Source: a virus. Taken from it: a stretch of 64,000 bases of DNA. The first letter of the stretch is position 1; each line of letters opens with the position of its first letter. The DNA is taken from IMG/VR virus record IMGVR_UViG_3300027833_000021, positions 51,065 to 115,064 of that record; one strand, written 5' to 3'. The translations under genes and the position numbers were made by a program. Below the pieces are notes generated by a model, which saw nothing but the letters and a program-made list of their open reading frames with translations, did not search any database and was not told the origin of the DNA. Positions 57,158 through 64,000 of this stretch are shown one piece after another.

Positions 57158-57388
57158 GTGACATTTGAAGAAGCATATAGAAGATACGAACAATTGACTG
57201 TAGAATTAAGTCAAACAAATGATACAATGGAACTTGCAGGTGCCATGATGGGTCAAGCAATGAAGTTGTACAAAATGGTTTTAACGCCTGATGAATTTGA
57301 TGCACTAATGATAATAATTTCGAAAGCAAATGAATTAGATGATACTTCATGGCCAGATGATGAAACACCGTCGGGGACAATACACTGA
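57158..57388 (+). CDS. Small hypothetical protein, 76 aa
   Basis: GTG start with TGGAG upstream. FEEAYRRYEQLTVELSQTND and a Met-rich helix follow; the layout is like a small coiled-coil subunit but no family is clear. Abuts the next gene by one base. Confidence 0.5.
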   Translation: MTFEEAYRRYEQLTVELSQTNDTMELAGAMMGQAMKLYKMVLTPDEFDALMIIISKANELDDTSWPDDETPSGTIH

Positions 57389-57621
57389 TGAAAACAAGTA
57401 CAGTTAAACCACACCTTAAGTGGAACGGATTCAGAGAACAATATATGGGTATTATTCAAAACTTAGTAAACAATATTGATATTTGTAATCGAAGATACGC
57501 TGAAGAAGGTGACGAGGGGTATCTAGCCGCCAGAAAAAAGTATATTGAAGAAGTAGAAGAACTTAAGACATTTATTGTAAAAAAAGAAAAAGAATTAGGT
57601 TATTATGGAGATGAACAATGA
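57388..57621 (+). CDS. Small hypothetical protein, 77 aa
   Basis: Helical and charged; KYIEEVEELKTFIVKKEKEL is coiled-coil-like. Function unknown. It overlaps the next gene by 4 nt. Confidence 0.5.
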   Translation: MKTSTVKPHLKWNGFREQYMGIIQNLVNNIDICNRRYAEEGDEGYLAARKKYIEEVEELKTFIVKKEKELGYYGDEQ

Positions 57622-57809
57622 TTAAAAACGGCGAAACAGTAGAATTTAAAAAAGAAAACAGACGTGCAGTTATTATTGAAGAAACTCACTATGTAGTTAA
57701 ACTATATGTTGGTGATGAACTAGCAGAAGAAAGACCTTTGTATGGTAAAAGCAAACGCTATGCAGAAGATTGTGCTGAAAACTGGGAAAATGGAGTTATT
57801 AAGCAGTGA
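57618..57809 (+). CDS. Small hypothetical protein, 63 aa
   Basis: MIKNGETVEFKKENRRAVII suggests a small beta-barrel; YGKSKRYAEDCAENWENG ends it. No family recognised. It overlaps the next gene by 4 nt. Confidence 0.5.
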   Translation: MIKNGETVEFKKENRRAVIIEETHYVVKLYVGDELAEERPLYGKSKRYAEDCAENWENGVIKQ

Positions 57810-58084
57810 AACGTAATTGGTTCAACAAACATCTGTTAGACTATGGAACAGACCAAGACGAAGTTTCTGTTTTAAAGTTTATTAAGATTTATTTGCTACA
57901 TTTCAAATTAGCAGGTAAAGAATTTATATTTTTGGCACATGCCGCCTTTGCGGCACTAGTACACACTTTATTCCCATTTTGGTATGGGTTTGAAATGATT
58001 GACTGGCAAATTGATATGCTAAAAAGATTGCATAAGAAGTTACCAGATTTAGAAGTTTGGAAACGTATAGAATTTAAAGATTAA
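57806..58084 (+). CDS. DUF6356-like membrane protein
   Basis: 92 aa from GTG 57806. The segment HFKLAGKEFIFLAHAAFAAL then VHTLFPFWYGF holds one or two helices, and WQIDMLKRLHKKLPD the tail. The pattern resembles DUF6356 proteins of alphaproteobacteria. Function unknown; tRNA-Glu follows after 8 nt. Confidence 0.55.
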   Translation: MKRNWFNKHLLDYGTDQDEVSVLKFIKIYLLHFKLAGKEFIFLAHAAFAALVHTLFPFWYGFEMIDWQIDMLKRLHKKLPDLEVWKRIEFKD

Positions 58085-58092
58085 AGAATAAT

Positions 58093-58167
58093 GTTCGGTT
58101 CGTCTATCGGTTAGGACTCCAGGTTTTCATCCTGGCAAGAGGGGTTCGATTCCCCTACCGAATACCA
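58093..58167 (+). tRNA. tRNA-Glu (UUC)
   Basis: 75 nt; acceptor GTTCGGT/ACCGAAT with one G-T pair, anticodon TTC in the loop TTTTCAT, GTTCGAT T-loop, CCA encoded. It lies apart from the other six tRNAs. Confidence 0.93.
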
Positions 58168-58177
58168 CTAATAATAG

Positions 58178-58260
58178 GAGAGACTTCTCTCGGGCGAGGG
58201 AGACATACATATGCCAAGGAGCCCAATCAAATAACCTCCAGTGCTATCATGTCTCCCGCC
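58178..58260 (+). ncRNA. Candidate structured RNA after tRNA-Glu
   Basis: Hairpin GAGAG-ACTT-CTCTC (58178-58191), then a long stem: GGC plus GGGAGACAT (58193-58206, with a 2-nt bulge) pairs with ATGTCTCCC plus GCC (58249-58260). The 42-nt interior allows GGAG/CTCC pairing. No ORF and no T run. Probably cut out of the tRNA transcript. Confidence 0.5.
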
Positions 58261-58293
58261 AAACTTAAAAAACCCTAGAAAACCGCTAAAAAC

Positions 58294-58322
58294 TTGACAA
58301 GATTTGAGTTTAGTGTTATACT
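58294..58322 (+). promoter_or_regulatory. sigma70-like promoter TTGACA-17-TATACT
   Basis: AGTGT before the -10; 38 nt before the DUF262-HNH gene. Confidence 0.65.
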
Positions 58323-58359
58323 TATTCTATAAGTTAATTAATTTAGGAGTTATTCCAGT

Positions 58360-59691
58360 ATGAAATCGTTAGTATACAAGACAGAAACGCAATCAGTTTG
58401 TGACTTTCTTGGTAGAGATAACATAGATGCGGATCCACCACACCAACGCCCTCAAATACAAGATAATAATAAACGTAAGGGCATTATTGAAGCAATGGTA
58501 TCTGGAATAGATATTGGCGAGGTTAAGTTAAACCAAACTTCAGAGGACCCAGAAGAATTAGAAGTAATTGACGGGTCAAATAGATTACGTTCTATTAGAC
58601 AGTTTAGTGATAATAAGTTTTCTGTCTATGAAAAGACCTTTTCAGAGTTATCAAGTGAAGAACAAGATATATTTCTAAATTATCCTCTTCGATATATAAT
58701 TTATGACAATTTATCACCACGAGACAAAGCATATCAGTTCCAAGCAACAAACAAAACAACTCAAGTAAACCACCAAGAAAAATTGAATTCATATGGTGTT
58801 GATTTACTAGCATCTTTGGTACGAGAATGTGTGCGTACAATTCCAGGAACAGATACAGTTCCAGAAGCATTGTTTCAATCTAGTATTAACAGAAAAGGTG
58901 ACAAGTTAAATTACAGATTTTTGAATTTTGACAATAATCAATTGAAAATTGAAGATGATGTGGCTCGTATTGCCTATCTTTGTAATTCAGATGAAGGACT
59001 AATTGGACATGAAGATAAAAAGATGGAAAAATTCTATGATACTCATGGTCTTAATGAAAAAGAAATTAAATCACTTCAAAAGAAAATGAAAAAGGTATTT
59101 CTGTTTGTTATGAAAAATGCAAATGCACGTATAGAAGGACCATTGGGATTAGGTATAAGTCATGGAGAATTTAGAGCCTTATATCGTTTATATTTTTATC
59201 TGAAAGATACCTATGGTGATTTTCACATTGAAGACTATGCAGAGTTCTTTAGAGCCTTTAAGAAAGGACATGATGCTTTTAACAGCAAAACTGGCACTCG
59301 GAATGAAACAGTGATTGATAAAAATGGTGTAGAAAAACTTGAATATCAAATATATGGCAAAGCCCTACAAAGCCATGAAAAATCTTGTGATATTGCAATC
59401 ACATACTTACTAGAAGAGTTTGATGTTGAGAAGTTTATGACTATCTTAGACAACAAAAGAGTATTCTCACGTGATGAACAAGAAACTCAACTTCAACGTC
59501 AGGACTTCAAATGTTGGATTGATGGATTACCATTAGCAATGAATGAAGCAGAAGGTGGACACATCGTTTCACATATCAAGGGCGGTAAAACTGATGCTGG
59601 GAACTTTCGTATGATGCGAAAAATTCACAATCGAAAGATGGGTAAGCAGAATGCTAGGGAATACAAAGAAAAGTTTCTATCAGAAGCATAA
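58360..59691 (+). CDS. DUF262-HNH protein (GmrSD-like nuclease)
   Basis: 443 aa. The N-terminal DUF262/ParB-like domain has PPHQRPQIQDNNKRKGIIEA, EVIDGSNRLRSI and FQATNKTTQVNHQEKL. The C-terminal HNH domain has GGHIVSHIKGG and FRMMRKIHNRKMGKQN. This pairing is known in GmrSD, a type IV enzyme that cuts DNA with sugar-modified bases. In a phage it could attack competitors or have lost that role. Early-type promoter. Confidence 0.75.
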   Translation: MKSLVYKTETQSVCDFLGRDNIDADPPHQRPQIQDNNKRKGIIEAMVSGIDIGEVKLNQTSEDPEELEVIDGSNRLRSIRQFSDNKFSVYEKTFSELSSEEQDIFLNYPLRYIIYDNLSPRDKAYQFQATNKTTQVNHQEKLNSYGVDLLASLVRECVRTIPGTDTVPEALFQSSINRKGDKLNYRFLNFDNNQLKIEDDVARIAYLCNSDEGLIGHEDKKMEKFYDTHGLNEKEIKSLQKKMKKVFLFVMKNANARIEGPLGLGISHGEFRALYRLYFYLKDTYGDFHIEDYAEFFRAFKKGHDAFNSKTGTRNETVIDKNGVEKLEYQIYGKALQSHEKSCDIAITYLLEEFDVEKFMTILDNKRVFSRDEQETQLQRQDFKCWIDGLPLAMNEAEGGHIVSHIKGGKTDAGNFRMMRKIHNRKMGKQNAREYKEKFLSEA

Positions 59692-59694
59692 AAC

Positions 59695-59722
59695 TTGACA
59701 ATCCTGTCAGGTGTGTTATAAT
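59695..59722 (+). promoter_or_regulatory. sigma70-like promoter TTGACA-16-TATAAT with small inverted repeat
   Basis: GTGTGT precedes the -10. TGACA-ATCC-TGTCA forms an inverted repeat over the -35, similar to that at 18045. Confidence 0.7.
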
Positions 59723-59753
59723 AATTACATAATCAACAAAAAGGAATAGAACC

Positions 59754-59963
59754 ATGGGTATGTCAAGTTACATTTTCGATAACGTAGATAAGTTCTGGGA
59801 CATTGCAGAGGAAGTAGCATCTAGTAATGAGACCGGTGAAATCAAACTAGATTTTGACCAATTCAGAACGAAAATGTTAGAACACGCTGACCTTTTATCA
59901 GGTTCAGATTTAGCCGATGATGTTGAAGAAGCAATTTATCAAGCATGGTCAGACAACCTTTAA
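59754..59963 (+). CDS. Small acidic hypothetical protein, 69 aa
   Basis: Helical, acidic (FWDIAEEVASSNETGE, DDVEEAIYQAWSDNL). Similar small proteins are frequent in T4-like marine phages; role unknown. AAAGGAATAG precedes the ATG. Confidence 0.6.
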   Translation: MGMSSYIFDNVDKFWDIAEEVASSNETGEIKLDFDQFRTKMLEHADLLSGSDLADDVEEAIYQAWSDNL

Positions 59964-59969
59964 AATACT

Positions 59970-60134
59970 ATGAAAAGAAAAAAGAAGATACATTTCTTGT
60001 ATCATATAAAGGACGTAGGCTTTAAGATGCTAACTGAATCACAAGCAAGAAAGTATAAAGATAAACATGGCGATGTTATATGGAATGTTCATACAACATT
60101 AGATATTTTACCCGAATTACTACCGGAGACTTAA
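59970..60134 (+). CDS. Small basic protein, 54 aa
   Basis: ATG 59970 to TAA directly before the ligase ATG. The protein MKRKKKIHFLYHIKDVGFKM then LTESQARKYKDKHGDVIWN is basic and not low-complexity. Its position between two real genes with tight spacing supports it. Confidence 0.5.
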   Translation: MKRKKKIHFLYHIKDVGFKMLTESQARKYKDKHGDVIWNVHTTLDILPELLPET

Positions 60135-61253
60135 ATGGATAATATTACAACATTAGATGCATTATACAAGCGTGACTCGAAAGGCAAACTTAGAGTTTGG
60201 GAAGTACAATGGGGCTATACTGGTGATGTTGCTGGTACACGAACTATTAGTGGACTTGTAGATGGTAAGAAAGTAGAATCAGGTTGGAATATCAGTGAAG
60301 CAAAGAATGTAGGTCGTGCTAATGCAACTACTACGATTACTCAAGCAGAGTCCGAGGCTAAATCTCAGTGGGATATTAAAGCAGAAAAAGAATACTTTAA
60401 AGACCCTAAAGATGTAGACACTTATGACAAGTTTAAGCCGATGTTAGCACATGACTACACAAAGACTAAAGTTCCTGTAACACAAGGCTGGGTTCAACCT
60501 AAACTTGACGGTATTCGTTGTATCGTAAACAAGAATGGTATGTGGACTAGAAGTGGTAAAGCAATTACAAGTTGCCCACATATTTGGGAATCGTTGCAAG
60601 GTTTCATGGAGCAAAATCCACATTACATCTTAGATGGTGAATTATACAACCATGAACTAAAAGCAGATTTCAATAAAATTATTTCACTTGTGCGTAAAGT
60701 TAAGAGTACGCCTAGTGATATTGAAGAAGCCGCAAGTCTTGTGCAATATCATGTATATGATATGTGTGATACATCTGCACCAGAAATGACTTTTGTTAAT
60801 CGTATCAAACAAGCCTATTGGGCTAAGAACGATTATGTTCACATAGTAACAACTGATTTTTGTGAAACACAGGATGAACTTGATGAACTATACAGTGATT
60901 ATATGACAAACGGTTATGAAGGACAAATGGTTCGTCAGAATACTTCGTATGAAAATAAACGTAGTAAATCTTTACTAAAGCGTAAAGAGTTTATTACAGA
61001 AGAATATGATGTTGTAAGTGTAGAAGAAGGCCAAGGTAATTGGGCTGGTTATGCCAAACGATTTGTATTGAAACTGCCAAATGGTGCAGAGTTCGGTGCT
61101 GGTGTTCGAGGCAATCAAGCACAGTTAGAAGAACTTTGGAACTCAGATACAAAACCTACTTGGGCAACATTACGTTATTTTGAAATGACACCAGACGGTG
61201 TTCCAAGATTTCCAGTAGTCATTGATTACGGCACTGGTGTAAGAGAAGATTAA
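60135..61253 (+). CDS. ATP-dependent DNA ligase with N-terminal WGR-like domain
   Basis: 372 aa. Residues 1-90 resemble a WGR domain (LRVWEVQWGYTGDVAGTRT, NVGRANATT). The ligase core has the adenylated Lys in QPKLDGIRC, then YILDGELY, NGYEGQMVR and SKSLLKRKEF, and an OB-type end (FGAGVRG). It seals nicks in DNA. The N-terminal addition is found in other marine phage ligases and may recognise DNA ends. Confidence 0.9.
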   Translation: MDNITTLDALYKRDSKGKLRVWEVQWGYTGDVAGTRTISGLVDGKKVESGWNISEAKNVGRANATTTITQAESEAKSQWDIKAEKEYFKDPKDVDTYDKFKPMLAHDYTKTKVPVTQGWVQPKLDGIRCIVNKNGMWTRSGKAITSCPHIWESLQGFMEQNPHYILDGELYNHELKADFNKIISLVRKVKSTPSDIEEAASLVQYHVYDMCDTSAPEMTFVNRIKQAYWAKNDYVHIVTTDFCETQDELDELYSDYMTNGYEGQMVRQNTSYENKRSKSLLKRKEFITEEYDVVSVEEGQGNWAGYAKRFVLKLPNGAEFGAGVRGNQAQLEELWNSDTKPTWATLRYFEMTPDGVPRFPVVIDYGTGVRED

Positions 61254-61273
61254 TTTAACAGAAAGAAGATTTA

Positions 61274-61564
61274 ATGACAAGTTTTATTATTGATTGGTAT
61301 AATGTAATAATGGATAGTGAAAAGAACCCATTATCTAATATCAAAGATTTAAGAGTACGCCATATGGTGATGCAAATATTAGCATGGATGTGGTGCATTG
61401 TATTTACAGCAATGACTGGTACTTGGATGTACTTAGGTGCTAACATACTAATACACACATTACTATTAGGTGCAGTATGTTTAACAGTAGCAACATTTGA
61501 AGCCGCTAAACGCAAACCACAAATATTTTATACATTGCGTGGTGATGGTGGTGAACATGAATAG
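61274..61564 (+). CDS. Two-helix membrane protein, 96 aa
   Basis: NPLSNIKDLRVRHMVMQILA leads into two helices at about 33-52 and 54-77, and a basic end. It resembles a small inner-membrane family seen in marine phages. Function unknown. GAAAGAAG upstream. Confidence 0.6.
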   Translation: MTSFIIDWYNVIMDSEKNPLSNIKDLRVRHMVMQILAWMWCIVFTAMTGTWMYLGANILIHTLLLGAVCLTVATFEAAKRKPQIFYTLRGDGGEHE

Positions 61565-61667
61565 AGTATTTTTTGCACTTATTCTTGGACTTTTACTAGC
61601 AATAGGCTTTCATCAACCGAATGAAGACATTCCAATCACAGATGAAAGTGTTGAAACAAGTGAGTAA
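61557..61667 (+). CDS. Small single-helix membrane protein, 36 aa
   Basis: ATG 61557 overlaps the previous gene by 8 nt. MNRVFFALILGLLLAIGFH is a membrane helix or signal, followed by a short acidic tail (EDIPITDESVETSE). GGTGG is a weak ribosome site. Confidence 0.5.
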   Translation: MNRVFFALILGLLLAIGFHQPNEDIPITDESVETSE

Positions 61668-61688
61668 GAAATTATAAGGAGTATTCGA

Positions 61689-62126
61689 GTGAGTATGCAT
61701 TTATTAGGTCCTGGCATGACTACAACTAACTACAAAAAGAGAAAAAAGAAACCTCTTTCTGTAGCAAAAGAAAATCAACTCAAGGCTGATTGGAAAAAGT
61801 ACAATAAAGACTGTCGTAGGAAGAATATGCATTCCGCTCAGTTCGATACTTTTGATGATTATAGTAAATATGTTCGTGGTGAATATAAAGCACCAAAGCA
61901 ACGTCCAAACCCCCTAAATAACTATCAAGCACCTGAAGTGCGTGAAACACAGGATTATCCAAGTTTGAGTAATACTATTTCTGCTCCTGCTGGTAAAAGA
62001 GAACCAATGAAATATACAGGTGAAAGAAAACTACTTGGTATTGCTACGATGCATAAAAGTAATATGGTTCCTGTGTTTGAAGACCAGAAAGAACAAGCAA
62101 TAGAAATAGCACAAATGAGGCGATAG
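61689..62126 (+). CDS. Conserved phage hypothetical protein, 145 aa
   Basis: GTG start with AAGGAG upstream. MSMHLLGPGMTTTNYKKRKK begins it and LGIATMHKSNMVPVFEDQ lies near the end; both blocks are typical of a family in T4-like cyanophages with unknown function. The middle is low-complexity and basic. Confidence 0.65.
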   Translation: MSMHLLGPGMTTTNYKKRKKKPLSVAKENQLKADWKKYNKDCRRKNMHSAQFDTFDDYSKYVRGEYKAPKQRPNPLNNYQAPEVRETQDYPSLSNTISAPAGKREPMKYTGERKLLGIATMHKSNMVPVFEDQKEQAIEIAQMRR

Positions 62127-62744
62127 ATGGACTTTAAAGATATACTATGGATGCCAATCGACCTTCCTGTCTTTGACATGAAAGATGAATTAGTGAATGA
62201 CTTTAGCGTAGACTTTGTTGCAGACGCTAAAGATTATGATGTTCGTGGTCAACTATTTTTAGAACACTCTAACAATTATTCAATATCTAAAGTGAAAGAG
62301 GGTTTAACAAACTCTCAAAATCACTTGATAGATTATTGCAAAACACATTTACCATTCACTGACTTAGTTAATATCAAAATTCATCATATCACAACTACAG
62401 GAATGAAGTTACATGTAGATTTTGGTGACCCAGAAAAGAACTTAGAATTATTCAAACACACAAATGAGCATGAGCCTTGTGGGTTTAGAATGATTATAAA
62501 GGGAACTAAATCTGGTGATATGGTAGTTAGCACTAATGATAAAATCATTGTTCCTACAATGCCAGATGAAACAGATTGGTATGCTCTTAATTACACCGAA
62601 GGTTTACACGGTTCAAATCCATTATCAACTGATATAGATGATAGATATGTTCTATTCTGTATGGGATGGATAGATAAAGATAAACACAAAGAACTTATAA
62701 ATCGCAGTATTGACAAGTATAGCGATTTTATTGTAAAAAATTAA
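62127..62744 (+). CDS. Possible 2OG-Fe(II) oxygenase-like phage protein
   Basis: 205 aa. GMKLHVDFGDPEKN could provide His-x-Asp, and EGLHGSNPLSTDIDDRYVLF the distal His. CGFRMIIKGTKSGDMVV is the strand pair between them. The usual Arg for 2-oxoglutarate is unclear, so the call is tentative. It starts right after the previous stop. Confidence 0.4.
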   Translation: MDFKDILWMPIDLPVFDMKDELVNDFSVDFVADAKDYDVRGQLFLEHSNNYSISKVKEGLTNSQNHLIDYCKTHLPFTDLVNIKIHHITTTGMKLHVDFGDPEKNLELFKHTNEHEPCGFRMIIKGTKSGDMVVSTNDKIIVPTMPDETDWYALNYTEGLHGSNPLSTDIDDRYVLFCMGWIDKDKHKELINRSIDKYSDFIVKN

Positions 62745-62782
62745 AGATTTTACCTAATATCAGCATCATATTTTAACATTCT

Positions 62783-62790
62783 CATAAATA
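62783..62790 (+). promoter_or_regulatory. T4-late-like box CATAAATA
   Basis: It lies within a TTCTCA/TGAGAA inverted repeat and would start a transcript of the structured RNA that follows. Confidence 0.5.
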
Positions 62791-62824
62791 TTTTTTGAGA
62801 ACTTACGAGTTTAAAAAAATTAAT

Positions 62825-62919
62825 GTAGCAACCTTCTCATTACGAGGTGCCAATGTACAGGGCAATAGGAAAGAGAGGACTACTAATCAGTTATACGAGG
62901 GTCGCTACCTCGAACTGTA
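62825..62919 (+). ncRNA. Candidate structured RNA in a 258-nt gap
   Basis: Hairpin GC.ACCT/AGGTGC (62828-62850) and a strong 10-pair hairpin CAGTT-ATA-CGAGG / CCTCG-AACTG with a 7-nt loop (62888-62917). TACAG (62856) may pair with CTGTA (62915) as an alternative closing stem. No ORF is present in 62745-63002. Confidence 0.5.
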
Positions 62920-62938
62920 AAATTAATTAATAAAAGAC

Positions 62939-62967
62939 TTGTATCTGTCCGTTAGATGGTGTATAAT
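62939..62967 (+). promoter_or_regulatory. sigma70-like promoter TTGTAT-17-TATAAT
   Basis: Weak -35, good -10; 35 nt before the second MazG-like gene. Confidence 0.5.
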
Positions 62968-63002
62968 AAAAGATATTAATACAACATTAGAAGGATATAT
63001 CC

Positions 63003-63416
63003 ATGTCGAACAAAGTAAATCTCCAGTCATATCAAAATTTCGTACAAGCAGTGACTAGTGACGAAGCAAATGAACTCACCCCTTTTATTAACCGGTTAAA
63101 CGAACTATCTGAAACTACTGGATGTAATATTCCATTGTTCTTAAATAGTGCGATTGGCATGGCAGCCGAAGGTGGGGAATTTGCAGAAATCCCAAAGAAA
63201 GTATGTTTCCAAGGTAAACCACTAGATGAAGACACCATTTTTCATGCGAAAAGGGAACTCGGTGATATCATTTGGTATTGGATGAATGCATGTCGTTCTT
63301 TGAACTTAGACCCTAACGAAGTAATCGCAGAAAACGTAAACAAATTAGAATCACGTTATCCTGGCGGTTCATTTGATGTTCATTATAGTGAAAATCGACA
63401 AGACGGCGATTTATAA
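63003..63416 (+). CDS. MazG-like nucleotide pyrophosphohydrolase
   Basis: 137 aa. MAAEGGEFAEIPKKVCFQGK supplies the first metal motif and ELGDIIWYWMNACRSLNLDP the second, with the end NVNKLESRYPGGSFD typical of phage MazG-like proteins. It hydrolyses (d)NTPs. Own early-type promoter, AGAAGGA site. Confidence 0.85.
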   Translation: MSNKVNLQSYQNFVQAVTSDEANELTPFINRLNELSETTGCNIPLFLNSAIGMAAEGGEFAEIPKKVCFQGKPLDEDTIFHAKRELGDIIWYWMNACRSLNLDPNEVIAENVNKLESRYPGGSFDVHYSENRQDGDL

Positions 63417-63419
63417 ATA
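63412..63419 (+). promoter_or_regulatory. T4-late-like box TATAAATA
   Basis: It overlaps the MazG stop and ends 5 nt before the next ATG, the same tight spacing as at 3007. Confidence 0.35.
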
Positions 63420-63424
63420 CTATT

Positions 63425-63685
63425 ATGTTTGAATTAGACGATTACGATAAATTATCAGAAGAAGAACTGGACGAGAGAATACAAGATGTTCTAAAGAAAG
63501 TGGACATGGCGTATTCAATGGGTAATAACGAAGTTATGAACCAACTACTTTTTCATTTAGATAATTTAAAAATGGCATTAGGTGACAAACTTGAAAAACA
63601 AAGATATGACGCAATTTCAGGAAAGTTACCAGAACAATTCAGTATAACTGATGATGAATTAGACGAGGACCCAGAAAAGAAATAA
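63425..63685 (+). CDS. Small acidic hypothetical protein, 86 aa
   Basis: Helical: YDKLSEEELDERIQDVLKKV and EVMNQLLFHLDNLKMALGD. Small helical proteins like this follow MazG or other genes in T4-like phages; role unknown. It has no Shine-Dalgarno. TAATG overlap with the next gene. Confidence 0.6.
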   Translation: MFELDDYDKLSEEELDERIQDVLKKVDMAYSMGNNEVMNQLLFHLDNLKMALGDKLEKQRYDAISGKLPEQFSITDDELDEDPEKK

Positions 63686-64000
63686 TGGAAATATCATATA
63701 GTACAGAAAGTTACTCTACCTACAAAGCAGAATTTAGTGCAACCTTAGTTCAAACAACTGCAATGTTAATGAGTGACATATTCGAAGTAGAAATTACATT
63801 TGGATGGTTATCGCCCGATTATGCAAAAAGTAATGCGGCATTCTTAAAGATAAAATTCTTTATTGAACAGTTAATGCACCAATCTATATTAACTCATCCA
63901 ACAGCAAAAGTTGATATGGCAAATATAGAGAACAAAATCATTATGTTGCCTCATCCACCATCAAATGATGTGATTGCTATGGTACTACATTCAAAACTTA
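63685..64000 (+). CDS. Hypothetical protein, 3' end outside the window
   Basis: Open from ATG 63685 to the window end (105 codons). MEISYSTESYSTYKAEFSAT and FFIEQLMHQSILTHPTAKVD look coding and partly helical. No family recognised. Co-translated with the preceding gene. Confidence 0.6.
   Translation, partial: MEISYSTESYSTYKAEFSATLVQTTAMLMSDIFEVEITFGWLSPDYAKSNAAFLKIKFFIEQLMHQSILTHPTAKVDMANIENKIIMLPHPPSNDVIAMVLHSKL

Noticed and set aside
1-64000. CRISPR array, insertion sequence, integrase or rRNA
   Set aside because: No regularly spaced repeats, transposase or integrase motifs, terminal inverted repeats or rRNA-like stretches were seen in reading the window.

Overview
The window looks like an internal 64 kb piece of a large, AT-rich, tailed-phage genome of the marine T4-like type (relatives of cyanophage and pelagiphage myoviruses). 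Reasons: tightly packed, mostly co-oriented genes with ATGA/TAATG overlaps; a T4 gp44-type clamp-loader ATPase; an ATP-dependent DNA ligase; a DUF2693-like protein; phage-type Hsp20 and MazG-like proteins; twitch-type radical SAM proteins; many small conserved phage ORFs; seven tRNA genes with encoded CCA; and two promoter classes. One class is sigma70-like with an extended -10 (TGTGnTATAAT). The other is a T4-late-like box, NATAAATA, found 20-50 nt upstream of several genes on both strands. Host-like gene copies (YggX, FdxA, Fpr, GuaC, ClpX, ClpS) suggest a proteobacterial host. No rRNA, transposon, integrase or CRISPR array was seen.

Layout. 1-9 kb: a possible structural protein, a P-loop kinase, sugar/acyl enzymes, an amidinotransferase, YggX, a hotdog thioesterase, an epimerase, peptide deformylase and an SGNH-like protein. 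9-18 kb: a ferredoxin, a glycine-zipper envelope protein, a long membrane coiled-coil protein with an apparent frameshift site, then ClpX, IF-3, bS21, Hsp20 and ClpS, an EEP-type enzyme and a methyltransferase. 18-23 kb: a structured leader followed by tctC-tctA (tricarboxylate uptake), a 2OG-Fe(II) oxygenase and a sulfotransferase-like protein. 22.6-32.9 kb: MTA/SAH nucleosidase, a HIT-like protein, M17 aminopeptidase, class 3 lipase, thermonuclease, three adjacent radical SAM proteins, and a glycosyltransferase resembling DNA-base-modifying enzymes. 32.9-35.2 kb: six tRNAs, small early ORFs and a candidate structured RNA. 35.2-42.7 kb: two minus-strand blocks, each with a late box, separated by plus-strand genes. 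42.7-57 kb: MazG-like protein, cupin, nucleotide-sugar dehydrogenase, AcpS, GreA, a SleB-type lysin, exonuclease, GMP reductase, cytidylyltransferase, ferredoxin-NADP reductase, glutaredoxin, clamp loader and nitroreductase. 57-64 kb: small genes, tRNA-Glu with a second structured RNA, a DUF262-HNH nuclease, DNA ligase, a third structured RNA and a second MazG-like protein.

How the genes may work together (inference). Four radical SAM proteins occur with a ferredoxin, a ferredoxin reductase, an Fe-S protection protein (YggX) and a nucleosidase able to remove 5'-deoxyadenosine, so the window may carry most of the support radical SAM chemistry needs. A second group (deformylase, IF-3, bS21, tRNAs, ClpX, ClpS, aminopeptidase, a possible aminoacyl-transferase-like protein) acts on translation start and protein turnover. 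GMP reductase, MazG-like proteins and the nucleosidase act on nucleotide pools. TctC/TctA, AcpS, a thioesterase and a lipase reach into carbon uptake and lipid metabolism.
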